From: Lojkania enalia
Lineage: Eukaryota > Ascomycota > Dothideomycetes > Pleosporales
Length of the DNA stretch: 20,784 bases
NCBI GenBank assembly: GCA_010094045.1
Contig: ML986715.1
Location: 104,011-124,794, forward strand
Direction of reading: 5' to 3'
The first letter of the stretch is position 1; every line of letters begins with the position of its first letter. Position numbers and translations under genes: made by a program. This document shows, piece after piece, positions 1 through 10,620 of this stretch. The notes under the pieces were generated by a model. The model did not search any database. It was given only the letters and a program-made list of their open reading frames with translations, and was not told where the DNA came from.

Positions 1-1174
1 TATATAGTATAGTAGCCTATTCTTCTATATTTATAGTATTATTTTTATACGTCCGCGAGTTATATCTAGCCTTATTATACTACCTATAGTACTTTTAAGT
101 CGGCTAGCCTCTATTAACACGCGTTTTCTTCCTACTTTTCTTCCTATTAGTATAAGTACTAAACTCTTTTAGAGTAGTTAATTAAATACTTTCTTTAATT
201 GTTAAATTACCTTCCTTTTATATATACTTTCTTTTATATAATCGATGTTATATAACGGTTTTATTAGCTACTTAAAGCTTAGTAACCTAAGCGCGTAATA
301 GTACGTTTTTATATATTATATATATAGTACTCTTTATAAACTATTTAAACGCTTCTACTATTAAAGTAGATAAACTATCTAGGTACTTTTAAATTCTTAA
401 TTAAATATACGTAGATTAAAACCTAAATTTAATAGAATTACTTAGTATTTTTAATTTTTAAGAGGTATCTTTAACTATAAGAGGTATTAGTATATATAGT
501 TAAACTTTAAACTTTAATAGTACTATATTTAAGTTAAATAGAACTAGACTAGTACTTTAAAAGCTACTTAAGATAATACTCTTCGTAATTACTACGTTAA
601 AAGCTACTTTAAAGTAGGGTAAGAACTTAATTTTCGTAATATAGTTAATATAACTATATATTAGCTGCTTAACTTAGCGCCCGTATACAGTCTTTAAAGG
701 TAAGAAACAACCTATATCTAGTAGCTATAGTAGGTATAATAAATATAGAAGTATATAGAAAGTAATAATATTCTTTTCCTTATAAAACTATCTAAATTTA
801 AGTAAGTTGTAGCTTTTATAGCTGTTAAAAATTAGTAATTAATATATACTAATAGTATAATCCTTTATATATATATTAAAGTACTTTAACTATTTAATAC
901 TAATATTAATTATCGTCTAGCTATTATTAGTAACCTATATAGCCTAGGTTAGTAGAATATTATCTTCTTTATACTACGTAAAGAGGTAGTAAATACTTAT
1001 AAAGATAATAAAAGATAGTATTATCTATTCTATCGTGTTAATATTCTAGATAACTATAGTCTACTTATAATTATCTAGCTGGAACTACTTTAGTTAATTC
1101 CGTCTTTTAGAGCTAGTAACTATTATTTCTATCGATATTACACTTATTATAAAGTTTAATTTATTAAAGTTATA

Positions 1175-1248
1175 ATATATTCTACTATTAAAGCGGCTAA
1201 ACTATTAAAGTAGCTACTTTTTCTTAGTATAACAAATACTATATATAA
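1175..1248. repeat. Left terminal inverted repeat of Fot-3 with internal 17-bp period
   Basis: Pairs with 2950-3023. Inside it ACTATTAAAG begins at 1184 and again at 1201, exactly 17 bp apart, 15 of 17 positions matching. The same arrangement occurs in the second copy at 17515. Tandem sites of this kind are candidate binding sites for the transposase's N-terminal helix-turn-helix domains. Confidence 0.85.
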
Positions 1249-1599
1249 AAAGTTAATTTACTTAATACTAATAAGAGATTCTATATACGATATACTTTTA
1301 TCTAATTTAGAATTTTCCCTACTATCCTTTTAGCATATATAAGTATTATGTCCAGTCTTACTATATTTACTATAGTAGCGTTAAGCTGGTTAAGCTCTTT
1401 CTTAAGTATTAGTACTACGAGTCTTCTTAAAGGGCTAAAAACCTATAAATACTTCAGCAGCTATATATAAAAATCCCTTACTATATAATACTATACTACT
1501 ATATTAAATATACTTTCTTTTATACGTTTTATACTTAGTTCCTTCTTCTAATTATCTTTTAAGCTTAAAGTTGCGAGCTTAAAGAAGCATATTCTAATA

Positions 1600-2890
1600 T
1601 AGTATTAACTCAGCACCTTTTATAAGTTGTAAGAATTCTTCTTATACCTCTTTTAATAATCGTATAAAGGACTTTTATATAAGTATTAATTATAACCTAA
1701 ATTTATATATATTACTTAGAGTTTTAAACTATAAGGAGTCTTCTTATAGAAGTAGTTCTAGTAGAGTATATAGTTATATATTAAGGTAATTTAATATAAC
1801 CTACGCGTTTAAAAGAATAATTCTTATTATTTTAAAAGCTTTTTAATAGTTCTTATACGTAAATATATTAAAAAACGCGTTCTTAAAGGCTGGAAGGAAG
1901 CTTTCTTTATTAATATAGTAGATACGTTGGCGCGCTAAGTCTCGTATATACTATAAATACTTTAGCTTTAATAGTAAGAAGTAAACTATATTAAGAGGCT
2001 GAAGTATATATAATAAATAAGAAGGTATATAAAGCGTTAGGATCTTTTATATAAGGTAGTAATCTTTAAATTCCTAGTTAAAGTAGCTTTTATAGCCGTC
2101 TAAAATAAGTAGCCTATACAATTCTACCTAATATATCTTTATATACTTATTAAAGTACTTTAGCTACTTAAGACTAAGTATATTATTTGTCCAGCTATTT
2201 TTAGAGACTAAAATTTTCCAATTATATAGTATACCTACTTTTTTATACTATATAGAAATATAGACGCGTTCTTTATAGATAATAAATAGTAGAGTTATAT
2301 ATATAGTAGTATAGATACTTTAGATAACTATAACCTACTTATAATTATTTAGCTGTATAAGAGTAGGCCTTATATAATATTCTAAACCTGTAATAACCTT
2401 TATAGTATTAATAATACCTATCTAAAAGTCTATCTTATTAAAGTTGTAGATATTATTATTATATATGCTATATTTTACAATTGTATCCTATACGAGCTTA
2501 AACCACGCGTTAATAACCTCTAGATTCTCTTATTTTATTCTTTAACAATCCTTTACTTAATTAAAGGCTATTTTAAGCTTATCTATACGCGCTATAAATT
2601 ATTTAGGCCAATTCTTTCCTATAAATATTCTACTATATACGCCTAATAGTTTATCTACTATATCTACTACCTTATATAGCCAGGGCACAAATTCTTGTAA
2701 ATTAAGGTTAAGAATATATTATACGATTGTTTGTTCTTCAGTTACTATAAGCTTCTAGCAATTTAGTTGTATATAAGAGTAAAATGTAATTCTATAAAGT
2801 CGAGTAGAAAGTTATTAATATTATATATTAAAAGCTATAGTAGCGCGTTACACGCTCTTAAACTAGCCTAATTCATACGCCTGTAAGATA
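1600..2890 (-). pseudogene. DD35D transposase remnant of Fot-3
   Basis: Reverse-strand pogo/Fot1 transposase with a CENP-B-type helix-turn-helix half near 2500-2720 (VVDIVDKLLGVYS, FIGKNWPKxFIAR) followed by the DDE domain. First catalytic Asp is Asn (2437-2439, NFNKIDF). Second is kept (2098-2100, LLILDGYKSY). Third is Asn (1990-1992, PLNIVYF). The second and third are 35 residues apart. Downstream NKESFLPAF-like sequence matches the C-terminal part of the family. About one codon in fifteen is a stop, always TAA or TAG at plausible Gln/Trp/Arg sites. Start and end are approximate because no ATG is usable. Confidence 0.85.
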
Positions 2891-3568
2891 AGCTCAATTC
2901 TACCTTCTTATTAAATTAATAGAAGATCGTATTGTAGATTTATTATAGTTCGTATATAGTATTTATAATACTAAGAAAAAGTGGCCGCTTTAATAGTTTA
3001 ACTACTTCGATAGTAGAATACGTTATATATTTTTATTAATAATACTATACTTAGCTTTTATATTCTATATAAGGTAGAACCAGCTTTTTATAACCTTAGA
3101 ATCCTTATATTTAGTTTTTAAATAGTCGTATTTTTAATTAAATTTAACCTTAAGCTTAAGTATATATTTAATAAAGTTCTCTACCTAATTCTTTTTAACC
3201 TAGCTAGTAGAGTATATAGCTAGTAGTAAATTAGCTATATTTTAAATAGTAATAAGCTATAGTAGAAATCCTCTTATATCTAGATCTAGTATATACTAAA
3301 TAATTACCTACTCCTTAATCTTACTAAACTTTATTAAATTAGGCCGGTAATTATATTATAGAGCTATTCCTTACTTTTATATACTAAGTATACTTTAAGA
3401 GATATTATAGATTAATATAATACGACGTATAGTTAGTATTATATCTTATTAAAGAGCTTAGAGTATAAGCTATATTTTAGCTTCTTTCTAAATTAATTCT
3501 ATAGTTATTAGTTATAGTATAATACTATAAAGTATAATTATCGTAATTTTAGTAGAATTTTAATATTA

Positions 3569-3619
3569 ACGTGGATTATAGGCTAACAGGATATACGTGC
3601 GAGCGGGACAGTTTTTACT
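3569..3619. repeat. Left terminal inverted repeat of Fot-1
   Basis: Pairs with 5386-5435 with a single-T length difference and C/T, G/A changes. The heptamer C(A/G)GGA(T/C)A starts at 3587 and 3604, 17 bp apart; the second occurrence lies in GCGAGCGGGA. The matching end carries the same pair. Confidence 0.8.
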
Positions 3620-3949
3620 ACTATACGTCTTTAAATTATAATATCTATCTATAATAACAATATTTATAGAAAAGAAGTAAATAATCTTAATTTTTACGCC
3701 TTAGACAAGTCCTTACATTATATTTAAGTAACTTGTATAAGCTATATTTAGGTGCAGCTCGTTTTTTTTATATAGGAGCCTCTAACTCTATATAATTAAC
3801 TTAAGCTTTAATCTAAGCCTATTACTACAACTGTAAGTTTTTAAGCATTTAAAGCCCTTTACTAATTATTAGAATACTATCCTTTATAATAGCCTTACAT
3901 TTTCTTATTTACTATCGCGTTTTTCTTACGTTCGCCGCTCGAAACGCAG

Positions 3950-5300
3950 CATTCTTAGCTTTTAAAATTACAGCGTTCTGTATTACTATCTTACAGCCCT
4001 TAATCAATCTTTTAAACGCGCTATCTGATAAGCTAACTATCGTACGATAATAGCGCCTTATCTTAATTATCTTAACTTATTACTTAAGGTCGGCGGTTAT
4101 ATATAGAGTCTTTAAAACTAAGGTTAGAGGGCTTCGTACAACAGCTGGTAGTATTAGCGTATACTAAAGTAGCTTTACAAGTATACGCTCTAGATTATAT
4201 AGTATAAGGCTAGCTGCTGTAAAGCTAGCTTTAATATTCTTTTTAGTTATTGCTTATACATGCGCTGCGTGATATAGTAATAGAAAGTCGTTCTTTATAA
4301 TATAATTAATACTAAGCCGCGCCTAGCTTTTAACTTATATACTATATACGCGCTTTAATAGGCTAAAATAGACTATATTAAGCAGCTGTAGTAGATAAGA
4401 CGAGTGCGCTGGTATATAGAGTATAATAATCCTATTCTATTTACAAAAGTCTTTAAACCGTATTATATAATAGCTACCGTAGCTGTCTATAATTAAGAGG
4501 CGATATTAACCCTTTATACAAGTTATAGTCGCGTTATTAAAGTGTTAAATCTATTTAAAGCTAATCTTATTATCTATCCAGCTCTTTTCACTCGTATAAA
4601 TAGCCTAGGTTTATAGTATACCGACGTTTATAGTAATTTTATACTAAGACTCTTAATACTACTTTACTTTAAATATTATAAGTACTAGTAAGGCCCAGCT
4701 AGTCGCGCTAATACTATTAATAACTGTTACCTACTCGCGATTACCTGGCTATACAACCTTTATATAACCTTACTATCTTTTTTCAGTCCCTATAACAACT
4801 TTTACTGTTAAAATTACGTCTATTTAGAAGCCTATCTTATTAAAGTTATAGATATTATCTTTAAGGATACTATACTTCGCGATCGTGTTTTATATAAGGT
4901 TAAACTAGCCCTAGATAAAGCCTCAATCTTTATATTACTTTCGCTAATAGTTATATTTACGTATATATACTGTACGAAGCTTTAAGCAGCGTTTAATAAA
5001 GGTCGAAGGCTAATTAATACCGATAGTAGGAGCTGGGTTAATCCTATAGCTTATAAGTAGAAGATTAGCTATTTCGCGTATAATAGATAGCCGGGCTAGG
5101 AAGCTTTATGCCTTAAGGTTAAGAATATATTAAATAAGAATAGTTTCTTCTATATAAGTAAGTTTTAAAGTTGTTAGTTATATAACACGTTGTAAATAGA
5201 TATTATATACGCGTCGATGTAGACGAGACTTAGGGATATCGTATGCAACTACTACCTTATAAAGACTTCGAAATTGCTTTAAATTTAAAGCTTTAAGAGC
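3950..5300 (-). pseudogene. DD35D transposase remnant of Fot-1 (best preserved of the Fot set)
   Basis: Reverse-strand pogo/Fot1 transposase with long stretches readable between stops. N-terminal helix-turn-helix region near 4980-5290 (AYDIPKSRLHRRV, YILNLKA, REIANLLL). First catalytic Asp is Asn (4839-4841, NFNKIGF). Then PGNRE near 4740, second Asp kept (4485-4487, LLIIDSYGSY), then IILYIPAHSSYLLQLLNIVY with the third Asp changed to Asn (4377-4379), 35 residues after the second. Beyond that lies INYIIKNDFLLLYHAAH, the conserved region following the third Asp. Inactive: two of three catalytic residues lost plus several stops. The family assignment is firm; the exact start is not. Confidence 0.9.
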
Positions 5301-5489
5301 TAAAGAAGTTCTATTTTTAAGTTCTTCCTAACTAGTAGTTAGCATTATTAATAGATACTCTAAAATAACAGACAGTAACGCGTGTAGTAAAACTATCCCG
5401 CTCGCACGTGTATCCTGTTAGCCTATAATCTACATTATAATTAGCTTGCTTAGGTAATTAGCTTACTTATATAGTATATTATAAATAAT

Positions 5490-6430
5490 ATATTATTAGT
5501 AATAAATTAAGTTAGTATTATTTAGTAAGTTTAATAGAACTAGGTTTAAACTTAAAAGATTCTTAATAGTAGTAAAAATCTATATTAATACTAATCTAAA
5601 TATTATCTAGTATAAAAATAAGAAAGTATTATTTATAGAAATATATTTAATAGGTAAACCTTTTAATTAGTTCTAATCCTTTCTAATAAATTTTAAGAAC
5701 TATATAGAAGAATATTAGAAGAGTAAAACTAAAGTAATATTTATAAGTCTAGTATATTTCTAATAGAAATTTAAACTAGCGTTTAGAGATATTAATAAAG
5801 TATAAGTAGTAGAAGATAAATTCTATAATCTAGTTTAACTAGAATTTATTACCTTATATATATTAAACTTTTAATAGCTTTTAAATAAGGTTATATAAGA
5901 CGATTATAATATAATAGTAAAGTTCTATAGAAGATTAAAAATAGGAATAAAAAGGGTAATAATATATATAGAATAACTTTAAGACTTAATATTATACTTT
6001 TAACTAGTAAAAAGAATTAATAATAAATTATACTAGTTTAGAAATAAGGAAAGATAAATATACTACTAAAGAGTATATTTTTTAATAAGAACTACTAATA
6101 TAGGTAGACTTATAGATCTAAATATTATTAGAGAAAAGAAGTCTAAATTATAAGTAACCTAAAAAAGAAAGATTTAGAAGAAAGATATTAAGTACTATAA
6201 TTATTAGAAACTAAAATATATAGTAAAAGAATATTAAAGTAAAAAGAAAGAAAAGAAAAATTGGCCTATAAAAGATAAACTATATAAAGTAAGTAAAGAA
6301 AAACTAACTATAACTATAGAATATAGAGCTTTATACTAGTTCTTCTATAATAAAGATAAATATTAAATATACCGACAATTTAAAGGGGTTATAAGATATT
6401 AGTCTTAGAAAAAAATATAACTTATAATAA
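5490..6430 (+). pseudogene. gag: gag remnant of Gypsy-A copy 1
   Basis: Nucleocapsid/capsid polyprotein remnant. The readable order is RTRFKLKRFL, KKVLFIEIYLIGKPFNxF (family form KVLFAATYLRGKAFNWF), then INFKNYIEEY, AFRDINK and KFYRRLK, a Retrotrans_gag-type capsid domain at about 5520-5950. Near 6328-6420, ALYxFFYNKDKYxIYRQFKG resembles a Cys/His-containing segment seen in some fungal gypsy polyproteins, with Cys and His positions now Tyr as RIP would produce; that part is tentative. Stops fall at expected Trp and Gln codons. Confidence 0.75.
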
Positions 6431-6781
6431 TATAAAAATATAAAAAAAGATAGCTAGAAAAAGTTTAAAAAGAATTAGATAAGAATAAAGATATAAATAT
6501 TCTATTATAAATAGAAGAGGCTACTACTAGAGAACTAATATCTAAACTAATACCTAGAATATATTTTATATACTAATAAGATTTAATCGAGTATAAATAG
6601 AGAATTTTAGCTTCTATAACTATTTTAAAAAAAGAACTACCTATAAAATTCTATAATAAGAATAGATTAGAATAAGATATTATTAATATTTACGAAGAAT
6701 AGTAGAATATCTACCCTAAAAAGATCTACTTCTTATATTTCTAAAAGTAGATAGAAATAATAAAAGTAGTAGCCTTCTTAT
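6431..6781. other. Unassigned Gypsy-A polyprotein linker
   Basis: AT-rich sequence between the gag-like region and the solo LTR. Lys/Glu/Asn-rich when read on the + strand, as expected for a degraded gag-pol linker, but without a motif I can name. No RNA gene or regulatory element recognised. Confidence 0.4.
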
Positions 6782-7084
6782 TATTACGGTAATACCGCGA
6801 CACCTCTACACCTATACTACTCTTACTATAATACCCGAACCAGCTGCTAGCGACAGCTATCAGCTGCTAGCTAGAATATAACCGACTTATCGTAACTACG
6901 ATAGAAGAAGGTTTCGCCGACCCGGCTAGCCCGTATAGTAGTATAGATCTAGCCCCTATAAAAACCTGTATAATATAGATATCTCTATTCTTTATATAAC
7001 GTCTTAATATTTACATATAGTACGTAGTAATAGAGTTAACTGCTTAAAGTGCGATTAACCAACTACGTATAAGTATCCGTAACA
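6782..7084 (+). mobile_element. Solo LTR (303 bp) with perfect CTTAT target duplication
   Basis: Starts TATTACGG (from TGTTACGG) and ends CCGTAACA, so the original termini are an 8-bp inverted pair of the TG...CA type. Flanked by CTTAT at 6777-6781 and 7085-7089. A TATAAAA box lies at 6957-6963, implying + strand transcription. No internal region, so this is a product of LTR-LTR recombination. Its GC content is clearly above both flanks and several CA/TG steps survive. No second copy is seen in the window. Confidence 0.85.
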
Positions 7085-7089
7085 CTTAT

Positions 7090-7780
7090 AAAGTAAAGTA
7101 CTAGTAAAATATTAGGTACTAAAGATATTATAGTATAAGTAAGAATAGAACTATTAGGTTAGAGAAAATAACAACCTTTATATAAACTAATTCTATCTAA
7201 TATACTTTAAAATAGTATAGATATTATATATTAAATAATACTATAAAGCCTATTAAAAAAGAAAAGAAGATATAGGTATATAGCTAAGATAACTAAACGG
7301 AAATAAAGTACTTAGAAATCTTATAAGATAAGAAGCTATAATAGAATAGGAAGTTATAAAATAGACCTAAAACTATATAGTACTTAAATTTAAACTTTTA
7401 CTACTTAAAGTATATATTAGAAGAAGACTATAGTATAAATATTTAGAACGAAAATACTCGAAATATATATTTATAAAAGAAGTAATAGTCTATTAAATTA
7501 AAATAACTTAATTATATAGATCTATAAGAGAATACTATTTTATAATACTAGAATAATATTATAGTTATAAAGTATATATATTTATTAATAGTAGAGTAAT
7601 ACAGAATTTTATAGCTAGTAATTATATTACTAGAAAAGAAATACTTATAGTATATCTAAAACGACTTTATATAATCTAAATTATAGAAGGAAAAGACTTT
7701 TAGAAGAAAGTTATATATACTATAGAACTAGAAGAATTGAAGATTCTAGAAATAATCTAATAAAAATAGATATTTTAAAT
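7090..7780 (+). pseudogene. pol: Protease region of Gypsy-A copy 1
   Basis: A retropepsin-like aspartic protease remnant. At about 7582-7650 the + strand reads LINSRVIQNFIASNYITRKEI, matching the fungal gypsy pattern LIDSGATxNFIS. The active-site Asp is now Asn (aat, preceded by T) and the following Gly is Arg, both G-to-A changes. The preceding 450 bp (7090-7560) are a low-complexity Lys/Glu-rich linker with no recognised domain. Confidence 0.65.
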
Positions 7781-7899
7781 TATAGGAATTACTAACTATA
7801 ATATTATTCTAGAAATTCTATAACTTAGATAGAAAAACTCTTAAATAAACTAGTAAACTGGATAAATGATCCTTAAATTCTAGCTAGCTAGTTAAGAAA

Positions 7900-8512
7900 T
7901 AACTTACTATAATAGTAAAAGAAGTAGTAGAAGAATTCTTTCCTATTAGAAGTATATTATATAGTATACTAAAAGAATACTAATATTTAATAAAATAGCT
8001 TTAAAACTACTATAATATCTATTTAAATATAGAGAATATAATTATAAAATTAAGTTATAACTAGGAAAAGAATCTAAATATAAACTAATATATAGTCTAA
8101 TACTAAGGGAAGTAGAAGCCCTTAGATAATATATAGATAAATACTTAAAGAAAGAAATAATCTAAAAATTAAACTTATTAGTAGTATATTCTATACTTTT
8201 TATAAAAAAGAAAGAAATAATAGGCTTATAAATATATATTAATTATTATACCCTTAATAATATTATAATTAAAGATTAATACTTCTTACTATTTATCTAT
8301 AATTTAAGAGACTAATTAAGAGAAACTACTATTTTTATAAAACTAGATATCTAGAATATATATTATTAGATCTATATTAAAGAAGAAGATAAATAGAAAA
8401 TAGTATTTTAAATAAAAAAGGAATTCTTTAAATATCTAATTATACAATTTAAACTTACTAATATACTAGCTATCTTCTAAAAATAAATTAACAAAGTATT
8501 AAAACTATAATA
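7900..8512 (+). pseudogene. pol: Reverse transcriptase remnant of Gypsy-A copy 1 (5' half only)
   Basis: Clear Ty3/gypsy RT in one frame from about 8043 to 8505. Readable blocks are REVEALRxYIDKYLKKEII, SILFIKKKEIIGL, INYYTLNNIIIKDxYFLL, TTIFIKLDIxNIYY (first metal-binding Asp kept, in KLD), KIVFxIKKEFFKYLIIQFKL and TNILAIFxKxINKVLK. All interruptions are TAA/TAG at Arg, Trp or Gln positions. The sequence stops at the Fot-4 terminus just before the YLDD box, so the catalytic YxDD, RNase H and integrase are absent from this copy within the window. Confidence 0.9.
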
Positions 8513-8514
8513 TA

Positions 8515-8559
8515 AAGTACTATTAAGTAAGCTATTCTATTAAGTAAACTAAAATTTCT
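8515..8559. repeat. Left terminal inverted repeat of Fot-4 with internal 17-bp period
   Basis: Pairs with 10309-10353. CTATTAAGTAA starts at 8520 and again at 8537, a 17-bp step with 14 of 17 matches. Confidence 0.82.
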
Positions 8560-8649
8560 TAATAGTAAATATAATAACTATAATATATAATACTTTAATA
8601 CTTATAAAACGATAATATTTAGTAAGAAAATAGAATTAAGCTTACCCTT

Positions 8650-10050
8650 TAAGTATATAAAGCCGGCTAATTCTAAAGCCTATAAGCTACTACTAATATA
8701 TTTAATATACTATAACTAACTTTCTAATAGAAATATAAAAGAATTTTTATATATACTAATTACTATATAAACTACTAAAAGTTAATTATAATTAAAGAGT
8801 AAACAATTATATAATATATCTTAAATCTAGATTTATAAGAATTTACGCCTCAACTATATAAGATAGTAGATATAGTAGATAAACTATTAGTTATATATAG
8901 TAAAGAGCTAGTAGATAAGAATTAGACTAAGAGATTTATAATATATATAAATAAGCTTAAAATAGCGTTTAATTAGGTAAAGAACTATTAGAAGATATAG
9001 TAAGAAAATTCTAAGATTATTAATATATAGTTTAAACTTATTAAAGAGATAAGAGCTATATATAGTATTTATAATAAAGATATATATAACTTTAATAAGA
9101 CTAGCTTATAAATAGATATAATTAGGTCTATAAAAGTTATTATAAGTTTAGAAAGATATATAAAGTTTAATCTTATATAGCTAGATAATTAGAAGTAGAT
9201 TACTATTATCTAGAATATTTATATAATAGAGTATATAACTCTATCTTTTATTATTTATAAAAGATATATCTATATCTCTATTTAGTATAAAAAATAGATA
9301 TATTATATAATTAGAAGTTTCTAGTATCTAAAAATAGCTAGATAAATAATATACTTAGTTTTAAGTAGTTAAAGTACTTTAATACTTATATAAAAGCGTA
9401 TTAGGTAGAGATATATTAGCTACTAATTCTAGATAGCTATAAAAGCTATCTTAACTAGAATTTTAAAGACTACTATTTTAAGAATAAGATTTTTACCCTC
9501 TATATACTAGTCTATTTATTATATATCCTCTAGCTATTTAATATAGTTTACTTTAGGCTTTTAAAGTAGAAGTACTCTTAATATATATAAGACTTAGTAT
9601 ACTAGTATATCTTCTATATTAATAAGAAAGGCTTTTTACTACCTTTTAAAAACGCGTTTTTTAATATATTTATATATAATAACTATTAAAAAGCTTTTAA
9701 AGTATTAGATCTAATCTTTTTAAATATATAAGTAGTATTTAAATACTTTAAAATATAACTATATACTCTACTAAAACTTTCTATACTATAAATACTATAA
9801 GTATTAAAAATTCTAAATAATATACTTAAATTTTTATTTTAATTAAAACTTATATAAGATTCTTTTAACTTATTATCTATAATAATTTAGAGCGGGTTTA
9901 TATAACTTATTAAAGGGGCTAAATTAATATTATACTAAAATACGCTTATAAGTTCTTAGATTACTAAGCTTAAAAAGTAAGTAGAGATACTAACTAAGCG
10001 AAAATCGTATAAAAGAAAGTAGATATAGTAGAATAGAATAATAGAATATA
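8650..10050 (+). pseudogene. DD35D transposase remnant of Fot-4
   Basis: A + strand pogo/Fot1 transposase. From about 8826: LNLDLxEF, then YKIVDIVDKLLVIYSKELV and KRFIIYINKLKIAFN (CENP-B-type DNA-binding half), FKLIKEIRAIYSI, IYNFNKTSL with the first Asp now Asn (9094-9096), SFIIYKRYIYISI near 9240. The second Asp is kept (9432-9434, LLILDSYKSYL). The third is Asn (9540-9542, LFNIVYF), 35 residues later. Downstream KKAFxYYLLKTRFLIYLYI matches the family's post-DDE region only loosely. Many TAA/TAG codons at Gln/Trp/Arg sites. Confidence 0.87.
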
Positions 10051-10355
10051 ATAAGAGATTAATATAAATAGCTATTAAAGCTTTTAGAATATTTTAGAAC
10101 TTAAAAAAAGCTTATTATATAGATAGGTAAAAGAGAGTTTAACTAGATATATAATAATATAAAAACTATAGTAGAACTAGATATAATATATAAATATATT
10201 AGATAGATAAATCTACTTTTTTTAAGTTAAATATAAGTACTTAGAATATTTTTTTAGATAATTCTAATAATAGTTTAATTAGTTAAAATTAGTAGATTTA
10301 GAATACTAAGAAATTTTAGCTTATTTAATAGGATAGCTTACTTAATAGTATTTTA

Positions 10356-10620
10356 TATTATTACTTTAATTTTACTCTTATAATATTCTTCTATATAATT
10401 TTTAAAATCTATTAAAAAGGATTAAAACTAATTAAAAGGTTTATTTATTAAATATACTCTTATAAATAATACTTTCTTATTTTTATATTAAATAATATCT
10501 AGGTTAATATTAATATAAATTCTTACTACTATTAGAAATCTTTTAAGTTTAGACCTAGTTCTATTAAACTTATTAAATAGTACTAGCTTAATTTATTATT
10601 AATAATATATTTTTTATAAA
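10356..10620 (-). pseudogene. gag: gag fragment of Gypsy-A copy 2
   Basis: The reverse complement aligns over its whole length with the gag start of copy 1 (shared RTRxKLKRF, KKVLF, KPFNxF and NYIEEYYKSK blocks), with differences almost all C/T or G/A. Truncated at 10356 by the Fot-4 boundary, after about 85 codons of homology. A 5' continuation into 10621-10813 is plausible but has no copy-1 counterpart in the window for comparison. Confidence 0.75.

Larger units (their letters stand above)
1175..3023 (-). mobile_element. Fot-3, Fot1/pogo DNA transposon nested in Fot-2 copy A
   Basis: 1849 bp, close to the usual 1.8-1.9 kb of fungal Fot1/Pot2-type elements. The left end (ATATATTCTACTATTAAAG) and the reverse complement of the right end (ACGTATTCTACTATCGAAG) form imperfect inverted repeats of about 74 bp (1175-1248, 2950-3023); most differences are C-to-T or G-to-A. 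It is flanked by TA at 1173-1174 and 3024-3025. Removing the element plus one TA reconstitutes the Fot-2 sequence exactly, which defines both ends to the base. A truncated second copy starts at 17515. Confidence 0.92.
1..3480 (-). pseudogene. DD35D transposase remnant of Fot-2 copy A (interrupted)
   Basis: Reverse-strand Tc1/mariner-superfamily (pogo/Fot1) transposase, read by alignment to the complete Fot-2. The second catalytic Asp is now Asn (complement of 824-826, in LIFNSYKSY, normally LLILDGHxSH). The third is kept (716-718, in LLDIGCF), 35 residues on, giving DD35D spacing. The first Asp, in NFDETGF, is also Asn and lies immediately next to the Fot-3 insertion point at 1174/3024. Many in-frame TAA/TAG codons fall at expected Gln and Trp positions. 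Non-functional because of stops, two lost catalytic residues and a 1.85-kb insertion. Confidence 0.85.
3569..5435 (-). mobile_element. Fot-1, Fot1/pogo DNA transposon nested in Fot-2 copy A
   Basis: 1867 bp. The left end (ACGTGGATTATAGGCTAACA) and the reverse complement of the right end (ATGTAGATTATAGGCTAACA) start inverted repeats of about 50 bp (3569-3619, 5386-5435). TA duplications are at 3567-3568 and 5436-5437; excising the element rebuilds the Fot-2 terminus between TTTTAATAT and TAATTAGC. It keeps more CG and CA than its host, suggesting later arrival or fewer rounds of RIP. Confidence 0.93.
1..5479 (-). mobile_element. Fot-2 copy A, Fot1/pogo DNA transposon, reverse, in three pieces
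   Basis: The same family as the complete Fot-2 at 11967-13838, in opposite orientation. The surviving pieces are 1-1174, 3026-3568 and 5438-5479, separated by insertions of Fot-3 and Fot-1. Joining the pieces and dropping one TA per insertion restores collinearity with the complete copy. Base 1 corresponds to about 13725 of that copy, so roughly 110 bp of this element lie left of the window. The right terminus (ending TAGTATAT at 5479) is followed by TA (5480-5481) and then Gypsy-A gag sequence, so the element inserted into Gypsy-A. Heavily RIP-mutated. Confidence 0.9.
5482..8514 (+). mobile_element. Gypsy-A copy 1, Ty3/gypsy retrotransposon fragment
   Basis: An LTR retrotransposon body reading gag, protease, RT in that order on the + strand, which is the Ty3/gypsy order. 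Both ends are truncated here: the 5' part (LTR, leader, gag start) is cut off by Fot-2 copy A and should lie left of the window, and the 3' part stops at Fot-4 before the RT YxDD motif. It is one of the most RIP-eroded stretches, with very few C or G outside short patches. It carries a solo LTR at 6782-7084. Its first 265 bp recur inverted at 10356-10620. Confidence 0.85.
8515..10353 (+). mobile_element. Fot-4, Fot1/pogo DNA transposon
   Basis: 1839 bp. Left end AAGTACTATTAAGTAAGCTA and reverse complement of the right end AAATACTATTAAGTAAGCTA start inverted repeats of about 45 bp (8515-8559, 10309-10353). TA borders both sides (8513-8514, 10354-10355). The flanks are not two halves of one sequence: Gypsy-A RT in sense on the left, Gypsy-A gag in antisense on the right. 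Strongly RIP-eroded. Confidence 0.88.

Noticed and set aside
1175..1555. The 380-bp direct repeat (also at 17515) as an LTR pair
   Set aside because: It is the terminal part of Fot-3: it starts with that element's inverted repeat at a TA site, and its second occurrence ends at an unrelated LTR boundary.
1..5479. One large composite element with 5.5-kb boundaries
   Set aside because: The intact Fot-2 copy shows the two interior blocks are separate TA-flanked insertions with their own inverted repeats.
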